DNA of 64,000 nt from Leguminivora glycinivorella (GCF_023078275.1 NC_062987.1:18585772-18649771); one strand, 5' to 3'; numbered from the stretch's first letter, positions 18,670 to 29,745 are shown. The notes: generated from the sequence alone by a model not told the origin. Numbers and translations are program-made.

Positions 18670-19300
18670 AAAAATAAATTATCTTTATCTTGCAGCAACT
18701 TCCAGCGCTGATCTTCCGGTTAAACCATTCGGTGAAAAACAATCACGACAGGTAACATGAACAAAATTATGGAAAAGAACATAGTAATAAACACAAAAAC
18801 AAACAAAGATATTACTTACATGCTTTTTTTAAACTATAATCTACTAGTGAACGAATTATTCACAATATATACAGATTACAGATTAAATAAACATTCTGAC
18901 ATTTTACGTAATAACACGTCAACATTTATAGAATCTTATTAATATAACGAGTTTGCAACGCAATATTCATAACTAACACATCAAAATCTCATAATTTATA
19001 CCATTTATACATAAGACTACGTAGGTAATAACATTAGTACTGGAGACTCAGATTTTTTTTTCATTTTGCTCATACTTATTCTTAATATTACTTTATGACA
19101 TTCATTTAAGTTTATTAAAGCTTCATAAAGTATATTTCATAGTTAATTTACATTCATAATGGCATAATAAACTTTCTTAACATTTATTTGTTAACCTTCA
19201 TTGCAATTGTCTTTAATTTTTCACTGGCAGCGTTTAGATTAACTTAATTATTTACTTAATTCGTTTAAATAAATAAAAATTATTAATTATTTGTTCAGTT
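18670..19300. other. AT-rich stretch, nothing recognised
   Basis: Very AT-rich single-copy-looking sequence with no open frame above about 61 codons, no inverted repeats that I can define and no known motif. Confidence 0.5.
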
Positions 19301-19304
19301 GAAT

Positions 19305-19375
19305 AGAGCGGCTCTAACAGAAATGCAGAAGGTCGTAGGTTCGAGTCCTGCCGAAGGTGTGAATTTTTCCATTTT
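19305..19375 (+). mobile_element. Decayed tRNA-derived SINE
   Basis: GGTTCGAGTCCTGCC (B-box arm) followed by GTGAATTTTTCCATTTTT. The A-box side is degraded. Similar tails occur at about 31505-31535. Confidence 0.5.
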
Positions 19376-19389
19376 TCAGACTTTTCTGG

Positions 19390-19580
19390 ATGATAAAGTA
19401 CTAGGTACATTACGATACCAGTGCGGATAAAAGGAAGTGAAACGAGTGACGATAAATTAAAACACGATCAAAGAGAGTATTTTAAATTGACACGAGTTAC
19501 GAATTTCCTTTCCGTACGTGTATCATACGACGTTTTACAGTACATGGCCCTCTGAAGTTTCACGACAAGAAATGAACTAG
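19390..19580. repeat. Dispersed repeat with GTGCGGA/CATACGACGTTTTA
   Basis: Shares the pattern of tolerated short motifs (CGAGTTACGAATTTCC, GTATCATACGACGTTTT) in reverse with 37665-38030 and 38265-38450. No ends are defined. The stretch 19600-19740 is AT-rich and unassigned. Confidence 0.45.
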
Positions 19581-19757
19581 GTACTTTGTGCACTAATGTG
19601 CAATAAGTTTGCTTTTATTTGTTCATTGTTTATTATCAATATCTGGGGGACCGAGCTTCGCTCGGTTCTATTTTAATATTTCACGTCTTTAGATAAAAAA
19701 AACTCTTAAAAATACAAAAACAAAAAAATAAAGACAAAAAAACAAAAACTTAATTTC

Positions 19758-20340
19758 TGGCCGGGATTCGAAACCCTGACCACCTCAGCAATTCCCGTCA
19801 ACTTTGTACAAGAATTAAGGGAAAAGTTAAATTTGTTTTTATTAATTCCTATTTTGTTACCAAGATTTTGTTGATTAATTGAGATTTTATTAAGTTTTAT
19901 TTCATCATTAAGGTTCTCTAGTATCTATATTTTCTTAATTATAACAATTATCCTGTATATATCTTACGAAAGTCGAATTATATTACTAAATGTTGGTAAC
20001 AAAATAGGATCAATTAAAATTTGCTGACGTGGCATTGTACAAAGTTGACGGGAATTGCTGACCTACGATCTATCTGCGTACATTAGACCGACCTCGTACG
20101 ACTGAGCTAAGCGGAATCGATGCGCGCGCGGCGAAATTAACAACCATATTTTACGTTTACTAACGCGAAAGAAAAACTCATGAAAACTCGAAAATTCGCG
20201 TTTTCCGGGATCTAAGGCTACGCTAGATCGATTTTTCACCCCCGAAAACCCCCATATAACAAATTTCAGCGAAATCGTTAGAGCGGTTTCCGAGATCGTC
20301 GGTATATATAAATAAATAAATAAATAAATATACAAGAATT
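19758..20340 (-). mobile_element. tRNA-headed retroelement split by a MITE
   Basis: On the minus strand the body begins near an (ATTT)n stretch (20312-20333). It continues to CTTAGCTCAGTCGTACGAGG (A-box-like, about 20090-20110) and, beyond the 275-bp insertion, GGGTTTCGAATCCCGG (B-box arm, about 19759-19775). The peptide with VIWGFSGVKNRSSVALD read from the body is a frequent repeat-derived open frame, not a gene. Confidence 0.65.
19786..20060. mobile_element. 275-bp MITE, second copy, TSD ACCT
   Basis: Same length and nearly identical to 3736-4010 (three or so substitutions seen). It is flanked by ACCT at 19782-19785 and 20061-20064. It sits between the A-box and B-box of the tRNA-headed element. 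The high identity implies recent movement. Confidence 0.92.
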
Positions 20341-20384
20341 GCTCGTTTAAAAGTATAAGATTTCACAAGACCATTATAAAGGTA

Positions 20385-20565
20385 CTAGCTTATGCCCGCG
20401 GCTTCGCTCGCTTTAGAATGAGACAAAAAGTAGCCTATGTCACTCTCCATCTCTTCAACTATCTCCACATAAAAAATAACGTCGATTCGTCGCTCCGTTT
20501 TGCCGTGAAAGACGGACAGACAAATAGACAAACACACTTTCCCATTTATAATATTAGTATGGATT
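20385..20565 (-). repeat. Dispersed repeat, AATATTATAAATGGGAAAG-type family
   Basis: Begins GCCCGCGGCTTCGCTCGC and ends near TTTATAATATTAGTATGG, the inverse of 22380-22560. The following 20600-20990 is unassigned. Confidence 0.7.
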
Positions 20566-20991
20566 ATTTATTATCATTTCACAAGACCATTATAAAGGTA
20601 TTTCAATGAACAAAACTAAACTCCGTTAAAACTAGACTATTTGCACGACTATAAATTATAGGCGCCCGGTAGGAACTAAACAGAACTCAGAATAGGCGGT
20701 ACCCTGAATCGCTTCCGAAGCGGAAATGAAATGCATCCTGAGGGTGCTTCACGAAGCTTGTGTATTGGTATGCTGGGAAATAAACAGTTTTGTTAGTACC
20801 TAAACTAATTTTTGAGGTTTTAGAAATACGTTACTAGTGGGCTATTTTCCGGTAATGACAATAACACTTGACACTGCCAATTTTGTGCCGGTTTCTGGGT
20901 TGAAGGAGAGGAGGTGTTGGACATTTGAAGTTAGATTTTGTCAAATTTGTTTAGATGAATTAATTAATTGTTTTTTAACATAGTAAATATA

Positions 20992-21631
20992 CACGGTGTT
21001 TCCGTTATCACTCAAAACCTTTCATTTTTTAATCTGATGTTTATTTATTTTTTAAATTGAATGTTTAAATTTCTGTGCAGCTCTACTCGACTTTTAACTC
21101 TACACTCAAAAAATTAGTTGCTAGCTACCATCATAAACCTTAAAACTACTTATTTGTGTACGTTACTGCAACGACGTAAGGTTTACCATAATGTCACTGT
21201 AAAACACTTTAAAGCTTTGTCACAGCAAACTTCAAATTGGACAGATAATTTCAGTAAGCAAATTTAAACCCAACATTTAAAATAACAAGGTTGTAATTAG
21301 GTACGAGTTCAATTTGTTATGACTTATGACTTATTAGAGGTAAACATTAAAATTAAACTGACAAACAACGTCAAACTCGTAGCGGAAAAAATAGTGGTCC
21401 AAGTAACCAGCCAGTATGAATACCCCTAAATACTAAAAAAGGTATACAACCTCTAGCAATGCGATATGCACACTGTTGTATTACGAATTAGTAAAATGGG
21501 CACGTAAAAAATAACTAATAATACAAATTAAAAAAAAAAATATTACCCCCATCAAGATATAGCTCAATCGATTCTACTCTCGATTCTGAACAAACGGTTT
21601 TCAGGTTTTGAGTGTTAAGTGAAACACGGTG
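20992..21631. mobile_element. 640-bp TA-flanked element CACGGTGTTTC
   Basis: Imperfect terminal inverted repeats of about 28 bp (CACGGTGTTTCCGTTATCAC against CACCGTGTTTCACTTAACAC), flanked by TA at 20990-20991 and 21632-21633. Its interior is the 300-bp repeat also at 40-330. No transposase is found. Confidence 0.7.
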
Positions 21632-21679
21632 TAGTTTTTAAATATAGTGTAACTAGTTTTGTTAACAGTGTGTGAACCA

Positions 21680-21865
21680 GCCTCAAAAATCTATATTATT
21701 TTATGATTCATTAATATTTCTTGTATGTGGGTAGCTTTTGCACATTGTAATTTTTCCTCAGTCACCCGTTGAGCACGCTGTAATAAAGTGTTCGATACGT
21801 CGGGATGAATTGTAAATTCATTATAAGCGATATAATCCGTTTCCATAGTTTTATTTCATGAGTAA
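21680..21865 (+). repeat. Dispersed repeat (CGTCGGGATGAATTG family)
   Basis: TTCTTGTATGTGGGTAGC, CAGTCACCCGTTGA and CGTCGGGATGAATTG followed by ATAATCCGTTTCCATAGTT. Copies at 24225-24425 and 50797-51012 (the latter inverted on itself). A (GATA)n run follows at 21880-21899. The stretch 21900-22380 is AT-rich with nothing assigned. Confidence 0.7.
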
Positions 21866-22379
21866 ATATTTATCGCGGTAGATAGATAGATAGATAGATG
21901 ATTTATTTCACGAAAAAAATTACAATATAAGTTTGCGTTTTTAAAAAAATATAAGAATTCCTATCATGATCGTCATAAAATTAAAAACTTAGGGATAACA
22001 GGAATAACATTAATAAATCATCATATTGTGTCCCCCAATAAGGATCATCATCTTCCAAAATTTAACAACAAAAACAAATTAATAAAAATTAAAATTAAAA
22101 ATTAACAGAAGTATGTAAATACTTACAAATCAAAATACAAATCGATTATTAAAGGAATGTCACACACAAAGATAAAAGATGAAAATATAATTTGATTATT
22201 GAATTTCAATGTAAAAATAATATCTCCCAATAAGAATCGTCAAATCGCATTCTAGAACTTGATTGAAATTAAAATTTGACTGTCAGAACGAACAAAGAGT
22301 TAAGAATGTTATACCATACGCTGCGCTGATTGAGTTCAGAACTACAAGTTTGTCCAGCTAGACAGAAGTAGAGTCTAAA

Positions 22380-22560
22380 ATCCTATTATAAATGGGAAAA
22401 TGTGTGTGTGTTTGTTTGTCCGTCTTTCACGGCAAAACGGAACGACGTATTGACGTGATTTTTTAGCTGGAGATAGTTAAAGGGCTGGAGAGTGACATAG
22501 GCTACTTTTTGTCTCTTTCTAACGCGAGCGAAGCCGCGGGAAAAAGCTTAGTTAACTATA
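22380..22560 (+). repeat. Dispersed repeat, AATATTATAAATGGGAAAG-type family
   Basis: TATAAATGGGAAAATGTGTG, TTGTCCGTCTTTCACGGC, then GTGACATAGGCTACTTTTTG and GCGAGCGAAGCCGCGGG. One of six copies in the window. Confidence 0.75.
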
Positions 22561-22744
22561 AATCTGAATATATTATTGTGCGAACAGATGCTTTGTGAGT
22601 ATCAACAGTTGCAACGCCGCGACCTGCTGCATGAAATAACAATTTATTATTCAAATACATTTAGTTTTGCCTGAATATCGACACGGAAACTTTGTTTTAG
22701 CTGTAACTATTTGATTTAAGCGAAAACTATCATCCGACGTTTTT

Positions 22745-22990
22745 TTTTTTTATATTTATTATAAATGGGCTCACTCTTGACCACAGACTAGACAAAGGCA
22801 AAGACGTGGCCTACGATGGAGTGAGCTCGCCCAGAAGATGCCTGTTCACTCTTGATTTGAAGGTTGCCGGGTTATATGAGCTCGGAAATATAGCCGCCGG
22901 CAAGGAATTCCAGTTTCGTGCGGATTCGTGAATATCCATATCCACCAAGTTTAGTAAGGATGGAGACCGGCCGACGTCAAAATAAATTAT
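22745..22990 (-). pseudogene. Non-LTR retrotransposon ORF2 C-terminal remnant
   Basis: The minus strand encodes ARNWNSLPAAIFPSSYN, then PATFKSRVNRHLLGELTPS and a stop at about 22811. It is the same family and end point as 840-1060, and the 3' UTR is followed by an A-run (T-run at 22740-22750). It is a 5'-truncated copy with about 60 codons left. Confidence 0.72.
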
Positions 22991-23059
22991 TGCCAAAATT
23001 CAATTTATCAGTCTAGAAATACAGTTCGAAAGTGGGGTGGATTTTGGTGATCTTGAGCG

Positions 23060-23135
23060 AGGTCTTGGTAGCTTAGATGGCAGAGCACTGGACTAGGGGT
23101 TCTTGAGTTCGTGAATTAAGCAGCAGACGTTTCTG
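23060..23135 (+). mobile_element. Decayed tRNA-derived SINE head
   Basis: GGTAGCTTAGATGGCAGAGC (A-box region), then CTGGACT and a weak B-box (TTGAGTTCGTGAA). The 3' part is lost. This is not a tRNA gene. Confidence 0.45.
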
Positions 23136-23504
23136 TATGATAAATAAAAAAGACTACACGTGTCAACTCTCAAAAAATGTCCTTACTCGTATATCTTAAA
23201 TTACAGAGATTGATTGTTGGCTTCACTTTCAAGTTTCAATTACTTTTTTTTCACTTAAAAACGAGCCTTTGGAATAAGTACAACAGTTTTCTGTTCTGAG
23301 GACTCTCCATTTCCTAATTAAAATAAAATGAATGTTGGAGACAAACAATAGTAAATAACAGCCTTTTTTGATCTCCGCCGGTGGCCCTTAGAGGGTAAAA
23401 CTGGTCTATTGAAAAACTATGGATAAATAATACATAAGGATTCATGAAATAAAACTATGGAAACTTTGTAAATTTTGTGTAGATTAATTAATTAATTGTT
23501 TTTA

Positions 23505-24175
23505 GGGTTCCGTAGTCAACTAGGAACCCTTATAGTTTCGCCATGTCTGTCTGTCCGTCCGTCCGTCCGTCCGCGGATAATCTCAGTAACCGTTAGCACT
23601 AGAAAGTTGAAATTTGGTACCAATATGTATATCAATCACGCCAACAAAGTGCAAAAATACATACATACATACATACTATCACGCCTGCATCCCATAAAGG
23701 GGTAGGCAGAGCACATGAAACTACTAAAGCTTCATGGCCACTCTTGGCAAATAAGGGGTTAAAAGAAAACGAAACTGTGGCATTGCAGTGCAAAAATAAA
23801 AAATTGAAAAAAATGTTTTATTAGGGTACCCCCCCTACATGTAAAGTGGGGGCTGATTTTTTTTTCATTCCAACCCCAACGTGTGATATATTGTTGGATA
23901 GGTATTCAAAAATGAATAAGGGTTTGCTAAGATCGTTTTTTGATAATATTAATATTTTCGGAAATAATCGCTCCTAAAGGAAAAAAAAGTGCGTCCCTTT
24001 AACTTTTGAACCATATGTTTAAAAAATATGAAAAAATCACAAAAGTAGAACTTTATAAAGACTTTCTAGGAAAATTGTTTTGAACTTGATAGGTTCAGTA
24101 GTTTTTGAGAAAAATACGGAAAACTACGGAACCCTACACTGAGCGTGGCCCGACACGCTCTTGGCCGGTTTTTTA
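23505..24175 (+). repeat. GGGTTCCGTAG...CTTGGCCGG family (copy 1, with insertion)
   Basis: Starts GGGTTCCGTAGTCAACTAGG, which folds on itself, then a (TCCG)n microsatellite. It ends CTACGGAACCCTACACTGAG and CTTGGCCGGTTTTT with an internal hairpin GAGCGTG/CACGCTC. Other copies: 34080-34575 (-), 37095-37660 (+), 51984-52530 (+), 62130-62655 (-), 63213-63745 (-). It is interrupted at 23660-23786. Confidence 0.85.
23660..23786 (-). mobile_element. 5'-truncated retroelement insertion, 12-bp TSD
   Basis: A fragment of the family seen at 44145-44368 and 50446-50690 (CACGCCTGTATCCCATAAAG-type), with its (ATGT)n tail on the left. It is flanked by AGTGCAAAAATA at 23648-23659 and 23787-23798. Copies of the host repeat elsewhere (37262-37280) have the uninterrupted site. 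The duplication, tail and 5' truncation are those of target-primed retrotransposition. Confidence 0.88.
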
Positions 24176-24224
24176 ACATAGTAATAGTATTTTTTTATAT
24201 TGTATAACTATCTTTATTAATAGT

Positions 24225-24425
24225 GTGTGAACCTGCCTTAGAAATCTATATTATTTATGGTCATGGTTTGTTAATATTTCTTGTATGTGGGTAGCTTTTG
24301 CATATTGTAATTTTTCCTCAGTCACCCGTTGACCACGAATGCTGTAAAGTTTTCGAAACGTCGGGATGAATTGTAAATTCATTATACGCGATTTAATCCG
24401 TTTCCATAGTTTTATTTCATGAGAT
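24225..24425 (+). repeat. Dispersed repeat (CGTCGGGATGAATTG family)
   Basis: Second copy of the sequence at 21680-21865, nearly colinear. Confidence 0.75.
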
Positions 24426-24744
24426 AAGTTTCCATAGATTTATTTCATGAGATAGTTTTATTTGATGAAATACTTAAACTTAATTACATATTTGGCTCGT
24501 TGGGTCGGCGACATCCGAAAAACTGCGGCTCACAACTGGATGAGATTAGCCCAGGAGCGGGAGAAGTGGCGTACTAGAAGAGATGCCTATGCTCAGCAGT
24601 GGGCGATAAAGGGCTGATATGATGATGATGATGATTTGTTTATTTAATTAAACACAAAAACTATTAAAAGTTCTCTTGGTTGGTAAAAAACCAAAGAAGA
24701 ATTTTATTTTACACAACAAAATTACAAGGAATAATATTACTATT

Positions 24745-25215
24745 AATATAATTTTTTTAGCACAGTTGCTCAAAAAGTGCCTGGTTTTTGGTTGTTTACG
24801 CCGTGGCTTGCGTAGGCGACAGTCGCGCGATGGTCGCGCGACGGCGATGCGACGCATACGAAATCAAACCTTATCGATATGGAAGCATGAGACACGACGG
24901 CGACGGTCGCGCGACCGTCGCCCACGCAAGACACGGCGTTAGCGTGCGAGATTTCACGAACTAATAATGCATTATATGTAATTTCTTATTGTTCCATTTT
25001 ATTACTACCAAAAAAAGTTTTGATGTTGTTTTGATGGTCTACTAAAATAATGAACTCTGAAAATAAATGAAAAGTATTCTGAACGGAACGGACCGGCACC
25101 TATACACGTGCGAAAAATTAGTGTCGAATTAAAACAGTCCCTTCCGTCGTGTTTTAATTTATCGGCACTGGTCTCCAATTTCCTTTTTTCCACACCTGTA
25201 TCGCAATGTACTATT
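24745..25215 (+). repeat. Dispersed element ACAGTTGCTCAAAAAGTGCC, MITE inside
   Basis: Related to 48669-49489 at both sides (CACAGTTGCTCAAAAAGTGCC; TATCGCAATGTACTATT near the right). It is interrupted by the TTA-flanked MITE at 24799-24938. The stretch 25215-26030 is AT-rich and unassigned. Confidence 0.55.
24799..24938. mobile_element. 140-bp GC-rich MITE, TTA TSD (copy 1)
   Basis: Ends CGCCGTGGCTTGCGT and complement. The interior has repeated GGTCGCGCGA blocks. TTA flanks at 24796-24798 and 24939-24941. The related site at 48710-48712 carries a single TTA and no insert. Together with 55389-55538 and 58453-58588 this forms a PIF/Harbinger-like family. Arginine-rich open frames here are spurious. 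Confidence 0.88.
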
Positions 25216-26040
25216 ATGCTCGTGTTCCAGTCATTTTGACTTTTAGCTTAAACTTTCCCGACTCCTATATTTTTCTAACGTAAAAACACGCCATAAAACT
25301 TAATTTTATGTCTAAGAACGCCAGTAAAATATTTAGTTAGAAAAGCTAATACCGAGTGAACGGTAATAAAATAAAGTAAAAAACTTTTATGATTGAATTT
25401 ACTACAAACAACTTTAGAATATATGTTTATCTAGGAGTTTAAATTAATTAAAACATCTGACAAAAAAAGTGCGTGAAGCGAAAGTGGTTTGTCATCAGGA
25501 TCGTAGCAAATGGAAATCCGTGATCTCTGCTACCCCTCTGGGATCCACACAGGCGTGATAATGTGTATGTATCTGACAATAAGCAAGACTAAATAGGTAT
25601 CTCATAGGTAAGCGTGCTCCACCGTAGACCGCATCATCACTTACCATCGGGTGTGATCGTGGTCAAACGTCTACCTATAGGTACATACATACCTACTACA
25701 AAAAAAATATGCCTATATAACTGGAAGTAATATTTTCTATGAAATTTCACCCGTTTTCAAAATAAATGGCTATTTGTTAGAATACGTCAAGCTTAGCTAG
25801 GCGGCAATTTATTTCTCTTGTATACTTTAAAATGGCTTATAAATAAATCTTCCAGGATTAAACCTTTCCTGTATACGGGAAATATTTATTATTTCAACTT
25901 TTGACATTTTGGAAAAGATAAATTGGACGAAATATCAGCTGTTTTACTTATTTCTATGTAACTAATGTTGGGTAAGGATGGATGGATGTGAATGAATAAA
26001 ATTGATTTATTATTTTATTTATAACAAATTAATCTAAATA

Positions 26041-27915
26041 TATAAAAGAAGAAGCTGACTGACTGACTGACATATCAACGCACAGCCGAAACCGCTGGTC
26101 CTAGAGATCTCAAATTTGGCACGTAAGTTCCTTATATAGTGTAGAGGAGCACTAAGAAAGGATTTTCCAAAATTCACCTCCTAAGGGGGTCAAATGGGGG
26201 TTCAAAGTTTGTATGGGGAAACAAGATTAGTTTGACTATTTTATTCGAAACTTCACAGGAAGTTTCCTTAAGACATATGACTGAATACGTGTTTCAGGTT
26301 TTTTGAAAATTTAACCCCTAAAAGGGTGAAAATGGGGGTGATAAAGTCAAAAAATCAATATGGGTATCGTTTTTATGGTTTATCGGGTCGCTGATCACGA
26401 TAAATACAACGTTTTTAAAATCTAACGAGGCGGAAGTGAAATACCTTCTCCCCTGTTGTGGTGCAATGGGGTTTAAATATCAAAAAAATATATAAAAGAA
26501 GATATTGACTGACTGACTGACATATCAACGCACAGCCGAAACCGCTGGTCCTAGAGATGTCAAATTTGGCACGTAGGTTCCTTATATAGTGTAGAGGAGC
26601 ACTAAGAAAGGATTTTTCAAAATTCGCCTCCTAAGGGGGTTAAATGGGGGTTCAAAGTTTGTATGGGGAAACAATGTTAGTTTCACTGGTTTATTCGAAA
26701 CTTCACAAGAGGGATCCTAAAAACATATGACTAAAGACGTGTTTCAGGTTTTTTGAAAATTTAACCCCTAAAAGGGTGAAAAGGTGGTGGTAAAGTCAAA
26801 AAACTAATATGGGTATCATTTTTAGGGTTTATTGGGTCGCTGATCACGATAAATACAACGTTTTTAAAATCTAACGAGGCGGAAGTGAAATACCTTCTCC
26901 CCTGTTGTGGTGCAATGGGGTTTAAATATCAAAAAAATATATAAAAGAAGAAACTGACTGACTGACTGACTGACATATCAACGCACAGCCGAAACTGCTG
27001 GTTCTAGAGATTTCAAATTTGGCACATATGTTCCGCATATAGTGTAGAGGAGCATTAAGAAAGGATTTTTCAAAATTCCTCTCCTAAGGGGGTGAAATGG
27101 GGGTTCAAATTTTGTATGTGGAAACAAGATTAGTTTGATTATTTTATTCGAAACTTCACAGGAAGATTCCCAAAGACATAGACTAAATACATGTTTCAGG
27201 ATTATTGAAAGTTTAATCCCTAAAAGGGTGAAAAGGGGGTGATAAAGTCAAAAAAACAATATGGGTATCGTTTTTATGATTAATCGGGTCGCTGATCACG
27301 ATAAATACAACGCTTTTAAAATCTAACGAGGCGGAAGTGAAATACCTTCTCCCCTGTTGTAGTGCAATGGGGTTTAAATATCAAAAAATATATAAAAGAA
27401 GAAACTGACTGACTGACTAACTGACATATCAACACACAGCCGAAACCGCTGGTCCTAGAGATTTCAAATTTGGCACATAGGTTCCTTATATGGCGTAGAG
27501 GAGCACTAAGAAAGGATTTTTCAAAATTCTCCGCTTAAAAGGGTGAAATGGGGGTTCAAAGTTTGTATCGGGAAACAAGTTTAGTTTGACTATTTTATTC
27601 GAAACTTCACAGGAGGATTCCTAAAGACATGTTTCAGGTTTTTTGAAAATTTGACCCCTAAAGGGGTGCAAAGGGAACACAATATGGGTATCGTTTTTAT
27701 GGTTTATCGGGTCGCTGATCACGATACATATTTAAAATCGAATGAGGTGGAAAAGAAATTTTCTCCCCTGTTGTTGTACAATGGGGTTAAAATATCCAAA
27801 ATATCCATAAGGATAGGTTTAGTTTTTATCTTTACTTCTGGTTCAAGAGATTTCAAATTGACACGGAAGTTCCTTAGAGGAGCACTAAGAAAGGATTTTT
27901 CAAAGTTCACCTCCT
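26041..27915 (+). repeat. 450-bp tandem repeat, four units plus a partial unit
   Basis: Units start at TATAAAAGAAG, positions 26041, 26491, 26940 and 27391 (periods 450, 449, 451). Each begins with (GACT)n and CATATCAACGCACAGCC and ends GTGCAATGGGGTTTAAATAT. The fourth is shortened, and a fifth, partial unit runs from about 27791 to 27915. Units differ by small indels and scattered substitutions. It is noncoding and satellite-like. Confidence 0.92.
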
Positions 27916-27929
27916 AGCATGATAATTTG

Positions 27930-29745
27930 ACAGGGGCAAGGACAGGGACAGGGACAGGGACAGAGACAGGGACAGGGACAGGGTCAGGGACAGGAACGGG
28001 ATAGGGTTAGGGATAGGGAAGGGATAGGGGTAGGGGTAGGGGGTAGGGGGTAGGGGTAGGGGTAGGGGTAGGGGTAGGGGTAGGGAAGGGGTAGGGATAG
28101 GGATAGGGATAGGGATAGGGATAGGGATAGGGATAGGGATAGGGATAGGGATGCGGATGCGGATGCGGATGCGGAATTGCGGATAGGGATAGGGATAGGG
28201 ATAGGGATAGGGATAGGGATAGGGATAGGGATAGGGATAGGGATAGGGATAGGGATAGGGATAGGGATAGGGATAGGGATAGGGATAGGGATAGGGATAG
28301 GGATAGGGATAGGGATAGGGATAGGGATAGGGATAGGGATAGGGATAGGGATAGGGATAGGGATAGGGATAGGGATAGGGATAGGGATAGGGATAGGGAT
28401 AGGGATAGGGGTAGGGGTAGGGGTAGGGGTAGGGGTAGGGGTAGGGGTAGGGGTAGGGGTAGGGGTAGGGGTAGGGATAGGGATAGGGATAGGGATAGGG
28501 ATAGGGATAGGGATAGGGATAGGGATAGGGATAGGGATAGGGATAGGGATAGGGATAGGGATAGGGATAGGGATAGGGATAGGGATAGGGATAGGGATAG
28601 GGATAGGGATAGGGATAGGGATAGGGATAGGGATAGGGATAGGGATAGGATAGGATAGGGATAGGGATAGGGATAGGGATAGGGATAGGATAGGGATAGG
28701 GATAGGGATAGGATAGGGATAGGGATAGGGATAGGGATAGGGATAGGGATAGGGATAGGGATAGGGATAGGGATAGGGATAGGGATAGGGATAGGGATAG
28801 GGATAGGGATAGGGATAGGGATAGGGATAGGGATAGGGATAGGATAGGGATAGGGATAGGATAGGGATAGGGATAGGGATAGGGATAGGATAGGGATAGG
28901 GATAGGGATAGGGATAGGGATAGGGATAGGGATAGGGATAGGGATAGGGATAGGGATAGGATAGGGATAGGGATAGGGATAGGGATAGGATAGGATAGGG
29001 ATAGGGATAGGGATAGGGATAGGGATAGGGATAGGGATAGGATAGGATAGGGATAGGGATAGGGATAGGGATAGGGATAGGGATAGGATAGGGATAGGGA
29101 TAGGGATAGGGATAGGGATAGGGATAGGGATAGGGATAGGGATAGGGATAGGGATAGGGATAGGGATAGGGATAGGGATAGGGATAGGGATAGGGATAGG
29201 GATAGGGATAGGGATAGGGATAGGATAGGGATAGGGATAGGGATAGGGATAGGGATAGGGATAGGGATAGGGATAGGGATAGGGATAGGGATAGGGATAG
29301 GGATAGGGATAGGGATAGGGATAGGGATAGGGATAGGGATAGGGATAGGGATAGGGATAGGGATAGGGATAGGGATAGGGATAGGGATAGGGATAGGGAT
29401 AGGGATAGGGATAGGGATAGGGATAGGGATAGGGATAGGGATAGGGATAGGGATAGGGATAGGGATAGGGATAGGGATAGGGATAGGGATAGGGATAGGA
29501 TAGGATAGGGATAGGGATAGGGATAGGGATAGGGATAGGGATAGGGATAGGGATAGGGATAGGGATAGGGATAGGGATAGGGATAGGGATAGGGATAGGG
29601 ATAGGGATAGGGATAGGGATAGGGATAGGGATAGGGATAGGGATAGGGATAGGGGATAGGGATAGGGGAGGGACAGGGGCAGGGACGGGACGGGGACGGG
29701 GACGGGGACGGGGACAAGGATAGAGATAGGGACGGGGATAAGAAT
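27930..29745 (+). repeat. G-rich hexanucleotide array (GGGATA)n
   Basis: About 260 units of GGGATA, with edge blocks of GGGACA at 27940-27990 and 29660-29735. Variant blocks are GGGGTA (28030-28085 and about 28408-28472) and GGATGC (28149-28172). Pentamer units GGATA are interspersed in the middle. All G-tracts are on the plus strand, giving a continuous G3N3 pattern able to form G-quadruplexes. The long SL, PY and PI repeat frames on the minus strand are translation artefacts. It is not the insect telomere repeat TTAGG. Confidence 0.95.

Noticed and set aside
20063..20335. 90-codon minus-strand protein
   Set aside because: It is a common open frame within a tRNA-headed repeat rather than a gene.
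24648..24942. Arginine-rich small proteins on both strands, also at 55340-55546 and 58391-58702
   Set aside because: They arise from the GC-rich palindromic MITE and differ between copies by frame.
26041..27915. CRISPR array or host gene duplication
   Set aside because: The units are 450 bp without spacers, in a eukaryotic sequence, and contain no conserved open frame.
27930..29745. Interstitial telomere sequence
   Set aside because: The unit is GGGATA, not the insect TTAGG, and no telomere-specific retrotransposon such as TRAS or SART adjoins it.
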